The position numbers were made by a program, and so were the translations under genes. Below are positions 62,539-64,000 of a stretch of DNA of 64,000 nucleotides, one piece after another; within the stretch, counting starts at the first letter, position 1; each line of letters opens with the position of its first letter. The stretch covers positions 11,866,648 to 11,930,647 of the forward strand of contig CM043969.1 of assembly GCA_014529385.2 (NCBI GenBank), written 5' to 3'. The notes beneath the pieces were generated by a model. That model saw only the letters and a program-made list of their open reading frames with translations, did not search any database and was not told the DNA's origin. The DNA is from Adiantum capillus-veneris (lineage: Eukaryota; Streptophyta; Polypodiopsida; Polypodiales; Pteridaceae).

Positions 62539-64000
62539 TTAATCATCTTGTGCTGATTTTTCATGAAGTCGCATTGTTGGAATGTTTAGTTCAATTGGCT
62601 GTAAAGCCTCTTGACCATAGACCAAGTGAAATGGTGTGAACTCCGTGGCTTCCCTATATGTGGTTCGATATGCCCACAAGGCACCATCCAAGAAGTCATC
62701 CCATAATTTTGTGTTGTTTTGCACCATCTTTCTAATGATTCCTGCAATGACACCATTAGCCTTCTCCACCAAACCATTTGACTGTGGGTAGTATGGTGTG
62801 CTATGACGATGTAGAATGTGAAGCTCTTCACAAACTTCTGTGAGCAAGCCCTTCCTAAACTCTGGACCATTATCAGAAACAATCTCCAAAGGTGTGCCAA
62901 ATCTGCAACAAATGTGATTGTACACAAACTTGTTAACTATCCTCTCATTCACTCTTGCCACACTTTGAGCTTCCACCCACCTAGTCATATAGTCTACAGC
63001 CACTAGAATGTAGAGTTTACCATTTTTTGTCCTAGGCAGAGGACCCATAGCATCAATGCCCCACTTTTCAAAGGGTCCATTTGCAAGCACTATTTGCCTC
63101 GGGCCATGCACCAACCTTCTATTTCCATTTATCTGACAATTGTGACTGCTTTTACACGAATGTTGGACATCCACATGCAGACTTGGCCAAACATACCCCG
63201 CAAGCAAAATCTTCTTCACAGTTAATTCTTGGGCAAAATGACCACCACATGCTTCTTCGTGCAAACCTTTTAGAATGGCTGGAATTTCCTCAATAGTTGG
63301 TACTCGTCTGCACACTTGATCCTTCCCTCTTTGATAGACGGAGCCTTCTAGGAAGAGATACATGCTTGCCTTCTTCATGAGTCTCCTCTTCTGAGCTTTT
63401 GTGAAGTATGGTGGAAACTCACCCTCCAAAATGTAGCAAATGATGGGAGCCAATGACTCTAATCCCTGGTACCTCGGTTGCTTCACAGCAGCCGCCACCA
63501 TGATGACCTGCACTTCTTTCTTTACACATGCAATGGCTTGTTGTGCAAGTAAATCAGCATCTTCATTTTGTTTCCTAGGAATATGATATAATTGCACCTC
63601 CTCAAATTGATTAAATAGCCTACGGATGGTATGAACTTTGGTCCTTAGTCTTTCATTTTTGCATGCCCAAATGCCTAAAATCTGCTTCACAATGAGAAGT
63701 GCATCGCCTTTTACCATGAGACGTTGTATACCATGGCCAATGCATATTTTTAAACCATGAAGTAGTGTGTCATATTCTGCTTCATTGTTGCTAGCTGAAC
63801 TTGGTAGATTGAACTTCTCTTTCATGACCACCTCTCCACTTGGGTTGAGCAACACTAGCCCTCCCCCTGCCTTTCCTGTGGCTCGACGAAAAGCTCCATC
63901 GAAGAACAAGGTAAAAGCATTAGGAATACTTTTTGGTCGTGGCAATGGTAGGGTCTTTACTTCATGCACCTTAATCTCCTTTTCATGCACCCTATAAGTG
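62539..64000 (-). CDS. RNase H (second type) and integrase of G4, partial at window end
   Basis: The frame is open to the edge of the window. First comes an RVT_3-type RNase H: FTLFFDGAFRRATGKAGGG, SSASNNEAEYDTLLHGL, MVKGDALLIVKQI and a DADLLAQQA end, with its acidic residues. Next is the H2C2 part (HEEACGGHFAQE ... CKSSHNCQ), where the first Cys of the last pair appears as Ser. The core has KWGIDAMGPLP, IVSDNGPEFRK and SNGLVEKANG (D, D, E). A RVT_3 RNase H before integrase is characteristic of the Tat branch. RT lies outside the window. Confidence 0.88.
   Translation of the reverse strand, partial: TYRVHEKEIKVHEVKTLPLPRPKSIPNAFTLFFDGAFRRATGKAGGGLVLLNPSGEVVMKEKFNLPSSASNNEAEYDTLLHGLKICIGHGIQRLMVKGDALLIVKQILGIWACKNERLRTKVHTIRRLFNQFEEVQLYHIPRKQNEDADLLAQQAIACVKKEVQVIMVAAAVKQPRYQGLESLAPIICYILEGEFPPYFTKAQKRRLMKKASMYLFLEGSVYQRGKDQVCRRVPTIEEIPAILKGLHEEACGGHFAQELTVKKILLAGYVWPSLHVDVQHSCKSSHNCQINGNRRLVHGPRQIVLANGPFEKWGIDAMGPLPRTKNGKLYILVAVDYMTRWVEAQSVARVNERIVNKFVYNHICCRFGTPLEIVSDNGPEFRKGLLTEVCEELHILHRHSTPYYPQSNGLVEKANGVIAGIIRKMVQNNTKLWDDFLDGALWAYRTTYREATEFTPFHLVYGQEALQPIELNIPTMRLHEKSAQDD

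Larger units (their letters stand above)
62010..64000 (-). mobile_element. Tat-like Ty3/Gypsy element G4, 3' half
   Basis: The minus strand carries a second-type RNase H, integrase and an integrase C-terminal part, then the polypurine tract. It continues beyond the window at 64000. The coding part is well preserved compared with G0-G2. Confidence 0.85.

Overview
This 64 kb window looks like intergenic heterochromatin from a large, repeat-rich land-plant genome. I infer a plant from the chromodomain-bearing Ty3/Gypsy elements primed by initiator tRNA-Met, the plant-type L1 LINEs with a CCHC ORF1, a small Helitron and TTTAGGG-type motifs. A second, non-L1 LINE family and abundant (CT)n suggest a fern or other seed-free lineage, but this is a guess. 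I see no convincing host gene, tRNA, rRNA or CRISPR. Nearly everything is retrotransposon, mostly broken, and the value of the window lies in how the insertions are nested.

Layout. 1-3528: 3' part of an L1-like LINE (+) split by a solo LTR with 5-bp target duplications. 4.1-11.8 kb: a decayed Ty3/Gypsy element (-). Its 5' LTR is split by a 1.6 kb insertion whose two LTRs point in opposite directions, flanked by TATAG duplications. 11.9-15.6 kb: LINE fragments on both strands. 15.6-37.6 kb: a four-layer nest. A 5'-truncated LINE is split by chromovirus G1 (-), which is split inside RT by chromovirus G2 (+, duplication GCACG), whose 5' LTR is split by a 7 kb L1 LINE (-, 19-bp duplication).

38.1-54.5 kb: three members of a non-L1 LINE family that ends in (TC)n. 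The long member (40.1-53.9 kb) lies between (TC)n tracts and is split by a 1.5 kb solo LTR (duplication CGAAT), itself split by a second L1 copy. 54.8-55.2 kb: a miniature Helitron with two stacked 3' ends. 55.3-59.2 kb: remnants of other LINEs plus an integrase fragment. 59.2-62.0 kb: AT-rich, no gene seen. 62.0-64.0 kb: the 3' half of a Tat-like Ty3/Gypsy element (-).

The most unusual material is the (TC)n-associated LINE family: a vertebrate-L1-like ORF1, ORF2 in frame after a UGA-CGG stop, a PIP-box-like motif, and a 31-nt 3' stem-loop with compensatory changes in three copies. The inverted-LTR insertion at 9.7-11.3 kb comes next. All similarity statements are by-eye comparisons within the window or from family knowledge; no search was run.
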